The notes beneath the pieces were generated by a model. It saw only the letters and a list, made by a program, of their open reading frames with translations, had not been told where the DNA came from and ran no database searches. Shown piece by piece: positions 7,364-15,376 of a DNA stretch of 23,456 bases. The stretch covers positions 1 through 23,456 of the forward strand of contig DATDGR010000177.1 of assembly GCA_036521995.1 (NCBI GenBank). Reading direction: 5' to 3'. The stretch's first letter is position 1. The number at the start of each line of letters is the position of its first letter. Made by a program: the position numbers and the translations under genes. The stretch is from Gp13-AA77 sp036521995 (GTDB lineage: Bacteria > Acidobacteriota > Terriglobia > UBA7540).

Positions 7364-8542
7364 ATGACGGGTAAAAAGCGAGTGGTCGCAGGTCTGGCAA
7401 TCATGATCGCGGCAGGCCTGTTCCTCGGCCGCCGGTCGCTGCGCGCACAGCAAAAAGACTCTGACGATGACCAGCTTGTGATCAATACTCTGATCGAGCC
7501 GGGCAACCAGTCGTGGTTGGGCGTCGAGTTGAAGGACATCACCGCCGATCAGGCCCGCGAGATGAAGGTGGGCAATGACTTCGGCGCCTTGGTCGGCGAA
7601 GTGGAGAAGGATAGTCCGGCTGCAAGAGCCGGCCTCCAGCCCGGGGACGTGATTGTGGAATTCGGGGGAGAAAAGGTCCGCAGCGTGGCGGAGCTGCGCC
7701 GCCTTGTGGACGAGACGCCGCCGGGACGTACCGTGCAGATTCGCGTGCGTCGAGCTGGCAACAGCGAAACTCTGAGTGCTACGCTTGAGGCCCGGAAAGA
7801 CGCCACGCTGCCGTTGGTGTCGAAGCTTCGCCAGGAGGTGTGGCCGCGTGTCAACGTGCCGGTCTATGACTTTTCTTTTGGGTTTGGGGCACCGCGGCTC
7901 GGCCTGACGGTCGACGCCCTGACGCCGCAGCTCGGCGAGTACTTTGGCGTCCAAGACGGCAAGGGTGTACTGGTGCGTGAGGTCAAGTCCGGAAGCGCGG
8001 CGGATAAGGCCGGGATCAAGGCCGGGGATTGCGTCGTGAAGCTGGATTCCACCCCGATTGATTCCGCCAATGAGCTGCATCGTGCTCTTCTGCGCAAACA
8101 GGGCGAGAGCCCTGGCAAGAGTCTGGACGTGACCTTGACCATCGTTCGCGACCGCAAGGAGCAGACCCTGCAAGTGCACCTGGAGCCAGTGTCCCACCCG
8201 GGTCCGCAGGTAATAACGGAGTCCAGCTCTGTCGGCTTACCTGCGGACGAAGAATTCGAGGCCGAGGCGCAGGCGCTTCTGCCAGACGCCGAGAGCCTTG
8301 CGGCGAGCGCTGATGAGGTCCGCCGGCAGCTCGAGTCCCAACGCGGAGAGATCGACCGGGAAGCCGGGGCGGTGAAAGCGCAAGCCCGGCGGGCCGCGGA
8401 TCAAGCGCGTGAACTCCAGCGGCAACTGCTCGGGCAAAAGGATCAATGGCAGCAAGATCTCAAGCAACTGGGGCCCGAGATGAAGAAGTTCCAGCAGGAG
8501 ATGAAAGAGTTTCAAGACCAGTTCGGTTCCGACGTTATTTAG
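7364..8542 (+). CDS. Secreted protein with two PDZ domains and a coiled-coil tail
   Basis: A 392-residue exported protein without a protease domain. Residues 1-28 are a signal peptide (VVAGLAIMIAAGLFLG). PDZ1 is about 50-130 (WLGVELKDIT, DSPAARAGLQPGDVIVEF) and PDZ2 about 178-272 (LGLTVDALTP, GVLVREVKSGSAADKAGI). Residues 300-392 form a Glu/Gln-rich coiled coil. The two PDZ domains resemble those of DegP/HtrA proteases, but there is no Ser-His-Asp triad, so this is probably a peptide-binding adaptor or scaffold in the periplasm. The start is the ATG at 7364, with AAGGAG at 7351-7356; a longer frame opening at 7073 overlaps the previous gene and is not credible. It is 52 bases after the DUF4097 gene and likely in the same operon. 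Confidence 0.87.
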   Translation: MTGKKRVVAGLAIMIAAGLFLGRRSLRAQQKDSDDDQLVINTLIEPGNQSWLGVELKDITADQAREMKVGNDFGALVGEVEKDSPAARAGLQPGDVIVEFGGEKVRSVAELRRLVDETPPGRTVQIRVRRAGNSETLSATLEARKDATLPLVSKLRQEVWPRVNVPVYDFSFGFGAPRLGLTVDALTPQLGEYFGVQDGKGVLVREVKSGSAADKAGIKAGDCVVKLDSTPIDSANELHRALLRKQGESPGKSLDVTLTIVRDRKEQTLQVHLEPVSHPGPQVITESSSVGLPADEEFEAEAQALLPDAESLAASADEVRRQLESQRGEIDREAGAVKAQARRAADQARELQRQLLGQKDQWQQDLKQLGPEMKKFQQEMKEFQDQFGSDVI

Positions 8543-8594
8543 TCAGTTCCTTCTTTGGCCGATTGGGTTTATGACGGGCTGCGTACCTACCGAG

Positions 8595-8634
8595 GGTGGC
8601 GCCGAAGCCGAGCGCCGCCTGTTCTTCTTGACCG
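8595..8634 (+). terminator. Candidate terminator after the PDZ gene
   Basis: GGTGGCGC (8595-8602) pairs with GCGCCGCC (8612-8619) over eight base pairs including one U-G, with a nine-base loop. A pyrimidine-rich stretch TGTTCTTCTTGACC follows. The T run is interrupted, so it is a moderate candidate. It separates the sigma block from the oxidase block. Confidence 0.4.
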
Positions 8635-8698
8635 CCTTCCTTTCTTTCTCACACATTCTCAAGCTTTGTCTCCGGTGGAGCGAGCGACTCGTGCCGGA

Positions 8699-8707
8699 TG
8701 GTATGAT
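8699..8707 (+). promoter_or_regulatory. Extended -10 promoter of the oxidase operon
   Basis: TGGTATGAT is an extended -10 element (TGnTATGAT, 5 of 6 to TATAAT). Its last base is five bases before the GTG at 8713, so transcription would begin at or within two bases of that codon, predicting a leaderless message. No convincing -35 box lies at 16-18 bases upstream. Confidence 0.45.
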
Positions 8708-8712
8708 GTCGA

Positions 8713-9534
8713 GTGACACTCGCGCCGACTGATCCTGCAAGCAGGCCTGCATGCGCAGCCGTAAGCTCCGTCGCCCTGTTATTGCTGATCTTCACTGCCT
8801 GCGGCCGGAAGCAGGCCGGTGGCGGGGGTGAGGCGGCTACAGAACGTCCCGCAACGCCGGCCACCCAATCGGTCGATCCCGACACGGTGGGCGCCATCAC
8901 GGGCAAAGTCAGGTTCGAGGGCCAACGCCCAAAGCCGGCGACGATCCACATGGATCAGGACCCTTTCTGTGCCGCCAAACAAGGCCAGCCCGTTTTCGCC
9001 GAAGACGGCGCCGTGAATCCTGACGGCTCGCTTCCGAACGTCTTCATTTACGTCCAGAGCGGGGCCGACCAGTACACCTTTCCAACCCCGTCGGGGCCGG
9101 TGACGCTGGACCAGGATGGGTGCATCTATCGGCCCCACGTTCTTGGCCTGATGGTAGGACAGACGTTGCGCATTGTGTCGAGCGACGCCACCACCCACAA
9201 CATCCATGCCCTGACCCGCGCGAATCGAGAATGGAATGAATCCCAATTGCCCGGGGCGGCTCCTATTGACAGGGTATTTGCGCACGCCGAGGTGATGATT
9301 CCTATCCAGTGCAACGAGCATCCCTGGATGAAGGCTTACGTGGGCGTGGTGAAGACTCCTTTCTTCGCTGTCACCGGAGATGATGGCGCGTATACTCTCA
9401 GGGGACTGCCGCCGGGAGAATACACCGTCGGAGCCTGGACATCCCGGTTCGGCGCTCAGCACGAGGTGGTGACAGTGACACCACATTCCAGCGCTACATT
9501 GGATTTCAGCTTCAAACCCGGTGGGGTTTCCTAG
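8713..9534 (+). CDS. Cupredoxin-like lipoprotein with carboxypeptidase-regulatory-like domain
   Basis: A 273-residue predicted lipoprotein: hydrophobic ALLLLIFTAC with Cys30 as the lipidation site, then a Gly/Ala/Thr-rich linker. Residues 60-215 look plastocyanin-like, with a possible type-1 copper set H162 (THNIH), C200, H203 and M206 (CNEHPWM). Residues 218-270 (DDGAYTLRGLPPGEYTVGAW) are a beta-sandwich of the carboxypeptidase regulatory type. Proteins of this kind are often labelled methylamine utilisation protein, but here the oxidase genes follow directly (CoxB starts within 30 bases). It may deliver electrons or copper to the oxidase. GTG 8713 is the first start after an in-frame stop at 8704-8706 and there is no Shine-Dalgarno sequence. 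Confidence 0.82.
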   Translation: MTLAPTDPASRPACAAVSSVALLLLIFTACGRKQAGGGGEAATERPATPATQSVDPDTVGAITGKVRFEGQRPKPATIHMDQDPFCAAKQGQPVFAEDGAVNPDGSLPNVFIYVQSGADQYTFPTPSGPVTLDQDGCIYRPHVLGLMVGQTLRIVSSDATTHNIHALTRANREWNESQLPGAAPIDRVFAHAEVMIPIQCNEHPWMKAYVGVVKTPFFAVTGDDGAYTLRGLPPGEYTVGAWTSRFGAQHEVVTVTPHSSATLDFSFKPGGVS

Positions 9535-9560
9535 CGGCTATGTCAAGAGGAGCAGCCAAT

Positions 9561-10364
9561 ATGGCGGCACTGGCCGTAGCGCTCGTCCTGATTCTCCTAA
9601 CCGCGATTTCGGCCGGGCTTTTCTGGGGGCACGCAGGGTGGCTGCCGGTGGATACCTCCGCGCACGGGCCCGGCGTGGATCACGAGCTCAATCTTACCTT
9701 GCTGATCACAGGGCTCTTGTTCGGGGCGGCGCAATTAGGTCTGGCCTATGCAGTCTGGAAGTATCGCGAGCGCGGCGACGGGCGCAAGGCGGCCGGAGGG
9801 CGGGGAAACGGGAGGCTGGAGGCGGTCTGGACTTTAGCCGTTGCCGCGCTTTTTGTGGGTTTGATTTTTACCGGTTACGGGGTGTGGGCTCAGATGTATT
9901 TGAGCCCAGCCCCAGCCGGTGCGCTCCGGATCGACGTGCAAGGCGAGCAGTTCGCTTATTCCTTCCGGTACCCCGGACCCGACGGCAGATTCGGCCCGAT
10001 TCACGCCGACAAGATCGATGACGCCGGGGGCAATCCTTGGGGGCTGGACCGCGACAGGGACGCCGACTCAAAAGATGATGTCGTCACAGCCACCCTTGGT
10101 ATCCCCGTGGGTCGCCCTGTCGAGCTGCTCTTAAGATCTCGAGACGTAGGTCACTCCTTCGACGTTCGAGAACTCCGCATTCAGCAGGACATGCTCCCGG
10201 GGGTGGAGATCCCCGTACACTTCACGGCCACCCGGTCGGGGCAATATGAGATCATCTGCACCCAGCTTTGCGGCCTGGGGCATTATCGTATGCGCGCCTT
10301 TCTGAGAGTGTTGCCGGAAGCTGACTTCGAAGAATGGCTTGCGGAGCAGGCTAGCGCCCAGTGA
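9561..10364 (+). CDS. coxB: Cytochrome c oxidase subunit II
   Basis: Subunit II of an aa3-type oxidase, which takes electrons from the donor through the dinuclear CuA site on the outside of the membrane. Two transmembrane helices lie near the N-terminus (ALVLILLTAISAGLF and LLITGLLFGAAQLGLAY) and a third hydrophobic stretch near 90-110. The CuA ligands are visible: H198, C233, C237, H241 and M244 (CTQLCGLGHYRM); the usual Glu between the cysteines is Gln, but that residue binds through its backbone. There is no CxxCH, so no fused cytochrome c. An Asp-rich loop DRDRDADSKDD (about 163-173) may bind a metal. ATG 9561 is preferred because AAGAGGAG lies eight bases upstream; ATG 9540 is the alternative. 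Confidence 0.94.
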   Translation: MAALAVALVLILLTAISAGLFWGHAGWLPVDTSAHGPGVDHELNLTLLITGLLFGAAQLGLAYAVWKYRERGDGRKAAGGRGNGRLEAVWTLAVAALFVGLIFTGYGVWAQMYLSPAPAGALRIDVQGEQFAYSFRYPGPDGRFGPIHADKIDDAGGNPWGLDRDRDADSKDDVVTATLGIPVGRPVELLLRSRDVGHSFDVRELRIQQDMLPGVEIPVHFTATRSGQYEIICTQLCGLGHYRMRAFLRVLPEADFEEWLAEQASAQ

Positions 10365-10451
10365 GAGCAATGAACAGATCAGCAGATCAGGTAATCCGCA
10401 ACGGCTTTCCCCCTTCGCTTCTGTCCGCAAGTTCGGCCCGCCTCGAAGACC

Positions 10452-12218
10452 ATGAGGTATTCCGTGGCTGAGCCGCGCGCAGCCGCCCCTCTCCACAGCC
10501 AGGCGGCCAACGGCTTTCTACGAAAATACGTCTTTAGCACGGATCATAAAGTGATCGGTAAGCAATACTTCTTTCTCGCTCTGTTCTCAGTGTTTGTTGG
10601 GATGATCCTCTCCTGGCTGATGCGGATACACCTGGCCTGGCCGAAGACCCATATTCCGGGCCTCGGAGTGCTCTCCTCGGCCGGCGCCCCGGGCAACGTC
10701 ATGACGCCGGAATACTATCTTTCACTGCTGACGCTGCACGGCACGCTGATGATTTTCTTTGTGCTCACCACCGTACCCCAAAACGGCCTCGGCAACTTCT
10801 TCCTGCCCCTTCAGATCGGCGCCCGCGAGATGGCCTTTCCACGGTTGAACATGCTTTCCTTCTGGATCGCGTGTGCCTCACTCGCGGTGCTGCTCTCGAC
10901 GCTCTTCATCACCGATGGGCCGCCCATTTCCGGGTGGACGGCATATCCTCCGTTGAGCGCAGTCGGAACTGCGGCCGGGCCGGGTGAGGGTTTGGGTCAG
11001 ACGCTCTGGATCCTCTCCATTGCGATCTTCTGCATAGGCTCGCTCCTCGGGTCGATCAACTTCATTGCCACCACTCTCGATCTGCGTACGTCCGGGATGG
11101 ATCTGACGCGTCTGCCGCTCACCTGCTGGGCGTGGTTCATCACCGCGGTCATGAGCCTGCTGTCGTTTGCCGTGCTCCTCGGCGCCTGTGTGATGCTCCT
11201 GCTCGATCGTCTGGGCCACACCACTTTTTTCGTCCCGGGAGGCTTGGTACTGAATGATTATGTCATTTCCCCGTCGAGCGCGGGTGGTTCACCTTTGCTC
11301 TGGCAGCATCTCTTCTGGTTTTTCGGGCATCCCGAGGTCTACATCGCCATTTTGCCCGGCATGGGTATCGTCTCGCACGTACTGGCCTGTTTCTCGCGCC
11401 GGCCCGTCTTTGGATACAAGTCGATGGTGCTGGCTCTAGGAGTCATCGGATTCCTGAGCTTCACTGTATGGGGACACCACATGTTCGTAAGCGGGATGAG
11501 CCCTTACGCTGGGTTAGCTTTCTCTGCTCTGACCATGGTTATCGCTGTGCCCTCTGCGCTCAAGACGTTCAATTGGCTGGCCACAATTTGGCGCGGGACG
11601 CTCCGCCTTACGACCGCCATGCTCTTTTCCATCGGCTTTGTCTCGCTCTTCGTGGCGGGCGGGCTGACCGGGCTCTTCCTCGCCGACCCCGCGGTTGATG
11701 CCTACCTGCACGCCACGTACTTCGTGGTGGGACATTTCCACCTGGTGATGGGCGCAGCGGCACTCTTTGCCGTTTTCTCGGGCACTTACTTCTGGGCTCC
11801 AAAGCTCTTCGGTCGCATGCTCGACGAGAGGCTGGGCCAGATCCATTTCTGGATCACGCTGGGAGGCGTCTATTGCATCTTCATGCCCATGTACTTCATG
11901 GGTCTGGAGGGCGCTCCGCGGCGCTATTCGGAGTTCACGGACCGGTTCCTGGTGCCGCTCGCTCCATTCAACAGGTTTATGACCATCGCAGCCTTGATCA
12001 CCGGAGCGGCCCAGGTTATTTTCATGTTCAACCTAATTTGGAGCATTTTCAGGGGCCGCAAGGCCACCGAGAATCCCTGGGAGGCTACTTCGCTCGAATG
12101 GTCCGGTAATCTCGGCGCGCGGCCGCCCGTGGTTTACCGGGGTCCTTATGAGTACAGCGTGCCCGGCGAAGCGGAAGACTATATCATGCAGGACTTTCCG
12201 AAAGTCGCAAAGAGTTGA
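10452..12218 (+). CDS. coxA: Cytochrome c oxidase subunit I
   Basis: Catalytic 588-residue membrane subunit that reduces oxygen to water and pumps protons. Twelve or more membrane helices are evident. Metal ligands are intact: H96 (LHGTLM, low-spin heme a), H293 and the cross-linked Y297 in FFGHPEVY, H342-H343 (CuB), H428 (heme a3) and H430 (heme a). E295 in GHPEVY marks an A1-type oxidase with a D-channel glutamate. FGYKSMV carries the K-channel lysine region. The ATG at 10452 has a weak ribosome site. A GTG four codons later (10464) with TGAGGT five bases upstream is a plausible alternative. It follows coxB by 87 bases. Confidence 0.96.
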   Translation: MRYSVAEPRAAAPLHSQAANGFLRKYVFSTDHKVIGKQYFFLALFSVFVGMILSWLMRIHLAWPKTHIPGLGVLSSAGAPGNVMTPEYYLSLLTLHGTLMIFFVLTTVPQNGLGNFFLPLQIGAREMAFPRLNMLSFWIACASLAVLLSTLFITDGPPISGWTAYPPLSAVGTAAGPGEGLGQTLWILSIAIFCIGSLLGSINFIATTLDLRTSGMDLTRLPLTCWAWFITAVMSLLSFAVLLGACVMLLLDRLGHTTFFVPGGLVLNDYVISPSSAGGSPLLWQHLFWFFGHPEVYIAILPGMGIVSHVLACFSRRPVFGYKSMVLALGVIGFLSFTVWGHHMFVSGMSPYAGLAFSALTMVIAVPSALKTFNWLATIWRGTLRLTTAMLFSIGFVSLFVAGGLTGLFLADPAVDAYLHATYFVVGHFHLVMGAAALFAVFSGTYFWAPKLFGRMLDERLGQIHFWITLGGVYCIFMPMYFMGLEGAPRRYSEFTDRFLVPLAPFNRFMTIAALITGAAQVIFMFNLIWSIFRGRKATENPWEATSLEWSGNLGARPPVVYRGPYEYSVPGEAEDYIMQDFPKVAKS

Positions 12219-12248
12219 GGGAAGTCCAGCGAAAGACGGGGGCGGAAC

Positions 12249-12929
12249 ATGGCATCAAGGGTGGCTGCATTTCCGGGATCAAAGTCGCTTCGAGACAACT
12301 TCGATCCCGGCCGGGACGGCGCCGGCGGCGGAGGGATCGAGCATGACCATGGCGGGGGGCAAGCGCCCGGCGGACCCATTCCCTTGCACACCTACTACAC
12401 CGGATTGTGGCTGGTGCTGGGTGCGATCGTAATGTTTTTCGCAGGCCTTACGAGCGCAGTAGTGGTTCGCAAAGGTATTTCGAGCGATTGGGCCGTGATC
12501 GCTCTGCCGCGCATCCTCTTCTTCAACACATTGGTGCTGGCAGCTAGCAGTTTCCTTCTCGAGCGGGCGCGCCGCCAACTTCGAGGGCTCCCGCTCGGTA
12601 AAGATGTGCACCTTGGAAGTCGTCTCGGTGCTGTGCTGTTGCTGGGCCTCACGTTCCTGGTCGGGCAGCTCGGAGCCTGGCGTGACCTCGCCGAGCGCGG
12701 CATCTTTCTTGCGACCAACCCGAGCAGCTCCTTCATCTATCTGTTGACCGGTGCGCATGGATTCCATTTGTTCGGCGGTCTGGTGGCGATCGGTTACGCG
12801 GCGCTGCGGGCGCCCAGCCTGACGGCCAGCATCAGGGGGCGAACGCTGGTGGACGTGATCGCAATCTACTGGCACTTTGTGGGAATACTCTGGATATACG
12901 TTCTCGCCTTGCTGACCTTGAAGATGTAG
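12249..12929 (+). CDS. coxC: Cytochrome c oxidase subunit III
   Basis: A 226-residue membrane protein with about five helices. The C-terminal GAHGFHLFGGL and YWHFVGILWIYV segments are hallmarks of subunit III, with the conserved HGxH and WHF residues. The first 45 residues are a Gly- and His-rich cytoplasmic tail (IEHDHGGGQAPGG). It lies 30 bases after coxA with GGGGGCGG upstream of the ATG. It stabilises subunit I and proton pumping rather than catalysing. The five-helix length is common in bacterial caa3/aa3 oxidases. Confidence 0.92.
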   Translation: MASRVAAFPGSKSLRDNFDPGRDGAGGGGIEHDHGGGQAPGGPIPLHTYYTGLWLVLGAIVMFFAGLTSAVVVRKGISSDWAVIALPRILFFNTLVLAASSFLLERARRQLRGLPLGKDVHLGSRLGAVLLLGLTFLVGQLGAWRDLAERGIFLATNPSSSFIYLLTGAHGFHLFGGLVAIGYAALRAPSLTASIRGRTLVDVIAIYWHFVGILWIYVLALLTLKM

Positions 12930-12938
12930 ACTCATTCG

Positions 12939-13283
12939 GTGGCACTGAAGTCCAAGCTGAGGCCCCGCAAGAGGAGTCTTGAAAGAGTTGCACTCTGGGC
13001 AACGCAGCTTGCGGTTGCCTCTTTGGAACTGGGATCGCGCCGGGTTTGGTCCTGTCCGTTCTGTTATAGTGCTGTGGCTTCGGCCCCAACCTCGGCGAAC
13101 GCTGGTGTCATTCACGCCCTGCGGAGTGGTATCCTGATTCTTATCGCGCCACCACTCGCGATCTTCGCCGTCATTGTGGTAGCAGCGTTGCGCAGTCGGC
13201 ATCGTTACTGGCAGGCCGGAGATCCAGATGGCTTGTCCCAGGCTTCGTTCGGCCGCCTGAAGAGCACTAAAGATGATTCGTAA
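12939..13283 (+). CDS. Small membrane protein with CPFC motif in cox operon
   Basis: A 114-residue protein with a basic N-terminus, a weak hydrophobic stretch (VALWATQLAVASLEL), then S-C-P-F-C and one strong membrane helix (GILILIAPPLAIFAVIVVAAL), followed by a basic cytoplasmic tail. The CxxC just before the membrane helix is the only functional hint and could bind copper or form a disulfide. Similar small proteins with C-P-x-C occur beside cox genes in Acidobacteria, from memory. It starts 10 bases after coxC and its end overlaps ctaA by 11 bases, showing it belongs to the operon. The GTG start lacks a ribosome site, so the N-terminus is uncertain. Not a recognised subunit IV. Confidence 0.62.
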   Translation: MALKSKLRPRKRSLERVALWATQLAVASLELGSRRVWSCPFCYSAVASAPTSANAGVIHALRSGILILIAPPLAIFAVIVVAALRSRHRYWQAGDPDGLSQASFGRLKSTKDDS

Positions 13284-14235
13284 AGCTTATTCCCCGTGGC
13301 TTCATCGTTATGCGATTTTCGTCGCCGGCGCCACGTTTCTGTTGATCATTGCTGGCGCCCTGGTTACTTCCAATGACGCCGGCTTGTCCGTGCCGGACTG
13401 GCCCACTTCCTTCGGCAGCTTCCGGATGCCCCGGATGGTGGGCGGCGTTAAATTCGAGCATGGCCATCGGATGGTGGCGGGCGTGGTGACCGTCCTGACC
13501 GTCATCCTCGCGCTCTGGATTTGGAGGAGCGACTCCCGCCGGTCGGTAAGGAGGCTGGCCGCAGTCTCCGTGCTCACCATTTTCATTCAGGCCCTGCTCG
13601 GCGGCATCACGGTTTTGTTTTATTTGCCGGTTGTGATTTCCGTGAGCCACGCTTGCATGGCCCAAGTCTTTTTTTGCCTGTCGGTTTGCCTGGCGCTCTT
13701 CACGGGTGAGGAGTGGGGGTGGGACGAGTCTAGGATTGAGGATTCTTCTTCGCCTTCGCTTCGACGCCTGGCGGCCTGGACCACCTCGTTGGTCTTTTTG
13801 CAGTTGATGGTCGGCGCCGGCTTCCGCCATAACGGTTTCGGAATCATTCCGCACGCGATTGGGGCCCTGCTGGTGACCGGAGGTGTGGTCTGGATCGCCT
13901 TTCGCGTCTTCAGCCGGTTCTCCGGGGAGCCGCGCCTCAAGGAGCCCGCGTCGTTGTTGGCGGCGTTGCTGGTTGTCCAGCTTGGCTTGGGGATCGCTTC
14001 CTACATCCTGAAGGTCGGCGCCCTTACGGCGCCGCAGCCCCTGCTTCCTGTCGTGACTGTGACTACAATACATGTCGCCGTCGGAGCCCTAGTACTCGTG
14101 ACGAGCCTGGTGTTGACCCTTCAGGCGTTCCGTCTGACCTCAGCCGAAGGATCGTCGCAGAACGCCGATGAGGCAACGGACAAGGTTTCGTCAAGAAACG
14201 GGATGCTGTCGGTCAAAGCGATGACGAGGCCGTGA
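13273..14235 (+). CDS. ctaA: Heme A synthase (CtaA/COX15)
   Basis: A 320-residue membrane protein that oxidises the methyl group of heme O to the formyl of heme A for the oxidase encoded upstream. It has about eight hydrophobic helices in two related halves. Conserved residues are visible: the N-terminal GLSVPDWPTSFG, E62 with H63 and H65 (FEHGHRM), H126 (SHACMAQ), H194 (IPHAIG) and H267 (TTIHVAVG), matching the heme-ligand histidines of the family. A charged linker at about 144-165 separates the halves. The last 30 residues are low-complexity. The ATG overlaps the preceding gene's end. Confidence 0.92.
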   Translation: MIRKAYSPWLHRYAIFVAGATFLLIIAGALVTSNDAGLSVPDWPTSFGSFRMPRMVGGVKFEHGHRMVAGVVTVLTVILALWIWRSDSRRSVRRLAAVSVLTIFIQALLGGITVLFYLPVVISVSHACMAQVFFCLSVCLALFTGEEWGWDESRIEDSSSPSLRRLAAWTTSLVFLQLMVGAGFRHNGFGIIPHAIGALLVTGGVVWIAFRVFSRFSGEPRLKEPASLLAALLVVQLGLGIASYILKVGALTAPQPLLPVVTVTTIHVAVGALVLVTSLVLTLQAFRLTSAEGSSQNADEATDKVSSRNGMLSVKAMTRP

Positions 14236-14455
14236 GAGGTATGGGTTGTGCTCGAGCGTCGGCTGCCTGCTGGGCTTCACTTCGGACGCCGTGGTGGAGC
14301 GGGTCTTACAAACAAAGCTGGGACGTGCCTTAGAATCAATTTGATACCTAAACGGCTCTTGGACTTACCGGTCAATGAGAATCGGGTCTGACGGGCGGAC
14401 AGCCCTCCGGCTTTCGGGGATTTGCTCAGTTTGCGCGGGTGTAAAGAGATCCTGA

Positions 14456-15343
14456 ATGGAATCGAACCGCAGCGACGGACTTTCAAGATTAAAGGATTAT
14501 TGGGCCCTCACCAAACCTGAGGTGAACTTCCTCGTTCTCATTGCTACCTGGGTCGGTTTCGATCTCGGCTGGCGTGGACCCTTTCGTCTGTTGCCCCTGG
14601 TCCACACCCTTTTGGGAACCCTGGTCGTCGCCAGCGGCACGGCCACCCTGAATCAGTACGTGGAGCGCACGTTCGATGCCCAAATGCGGCGGACAGCCTT
14701 GCGTCCGTTGCCGGCGGGGCGTCTGCGATCTTTTGAAGCTCTGGTACTCGGGTTGGCGCTTTCGATCGGTGGCGCCGCTTACCTTGCGATCGCCGTGAAC
14801 CCCCTCGCCAGTGCCCTGGCCCTGATCACACTGGTGAGCTATCTGGCACTCTACACGCCACTTAAACGCCGCACCGCCTGGTGCATGGTGGTGGGAGCTT
14901 TCCCGGGCGCCATGCCACCTCTGATCGGTTGGGCGGCGGCTCGCGGCAGCCTGAACTTCGAAGCCTGGGTGCTCTACGGGATGCTCTTCCTGTGGCAGTT
15001 TCCACACTTTCTCTCGATTGCGTGGATGTATCGCGACGACTATGCCCGGGCTGGTTATCGAATGTTACCGTCTTGGGACGGTGCCGGCCGTCTGATGGCC
15101 TGGCAGGTAGCAATCTCATCGCTGTTCTTGCTGCCTGTGAGCCTGGTGCCGGTCTGGCTCGGCGGAGCTGGAGTGATTTACTTTTGCGGAGCTCTGCTGC
15201 TTGGCTTGGGCTTTTCCGCTTACGGTATGCGCTTGGCGGCTTCGCGCTCGAAGGCGGTGGCTCGAAAGATGCTCCTGGCCTCGATTGTTTACCTCCCACT
15301 GGTTTTGGCGCTGATGGCGCTTGATAAGAAGGGCGTCACCTAG
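14456..15343 (+). CDS. ctaB: Protoheme IX farnesyltransferase (heme O synthase)
   Basis: A 295-residue UbiA-family prenyltransferase that adds a farnesyl group to heme b to make heme O, the substrate of CtaA. Multiple membrane helices are present. The first prenyl-diphosphate/Mg motif is N66QYVERTFD74 followed by MRRTALRPLPAG, a typical heme O synthase signature. The second loop carries YRDDYARAGYRMLP. HFLSIAW is also typical. The gene follows ctaA after 220 bases, longer than other gaps in this block; no clear promoter is visible there. Only a 26-codon ORF (14375-14455) ends right at this ATG. Confidence 0.93.
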   Translation: MESNRSDGLSRLKDYWALTKPEVNFLVLIATWVGFDLGWRGPFRLLPLVHTLLGTLVVASGTATLNQYVERTFDAQMRRTALRPLPAGRLRSFEALVLGLALSIGGAAYLAIAVNPLASALALITLVSYLALYTPLKRRTAWCMVVGAFPGAMPPLIGWAAARGSLNFEAWVLYGMLFLWQFPHFLSIAWMYRDDYARAGYRMLPSWDGAGRLMAWQVAISSLFLLPVSLVPVWLGGAGVIYFCGALLLGLGFSAYGMRLAASRSKAVARKMLLASIVYLPLVLALMALDKKGVT

Positions 15344-15376
15344 CCAGCGCGTGGTGCCGGCGCGGCCGCAAGAATT

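Noticed and set aside
10370..10471. 33-codon ORF before coxA
   Set aside because: No ribosome site, overlaps the coxA start out of frame, and the composition looks random.
12279..13202. 307-codon minus-strand ORF
   Set aside because: Antisense to coxC and the CPFC gene; the product is Arg/Gln/Gly-rich without recognisable domains.
14236..14374. Internal promoter before ctaB
   Set aside because: TTGGAC and GATACC are present but not at workable spacing.
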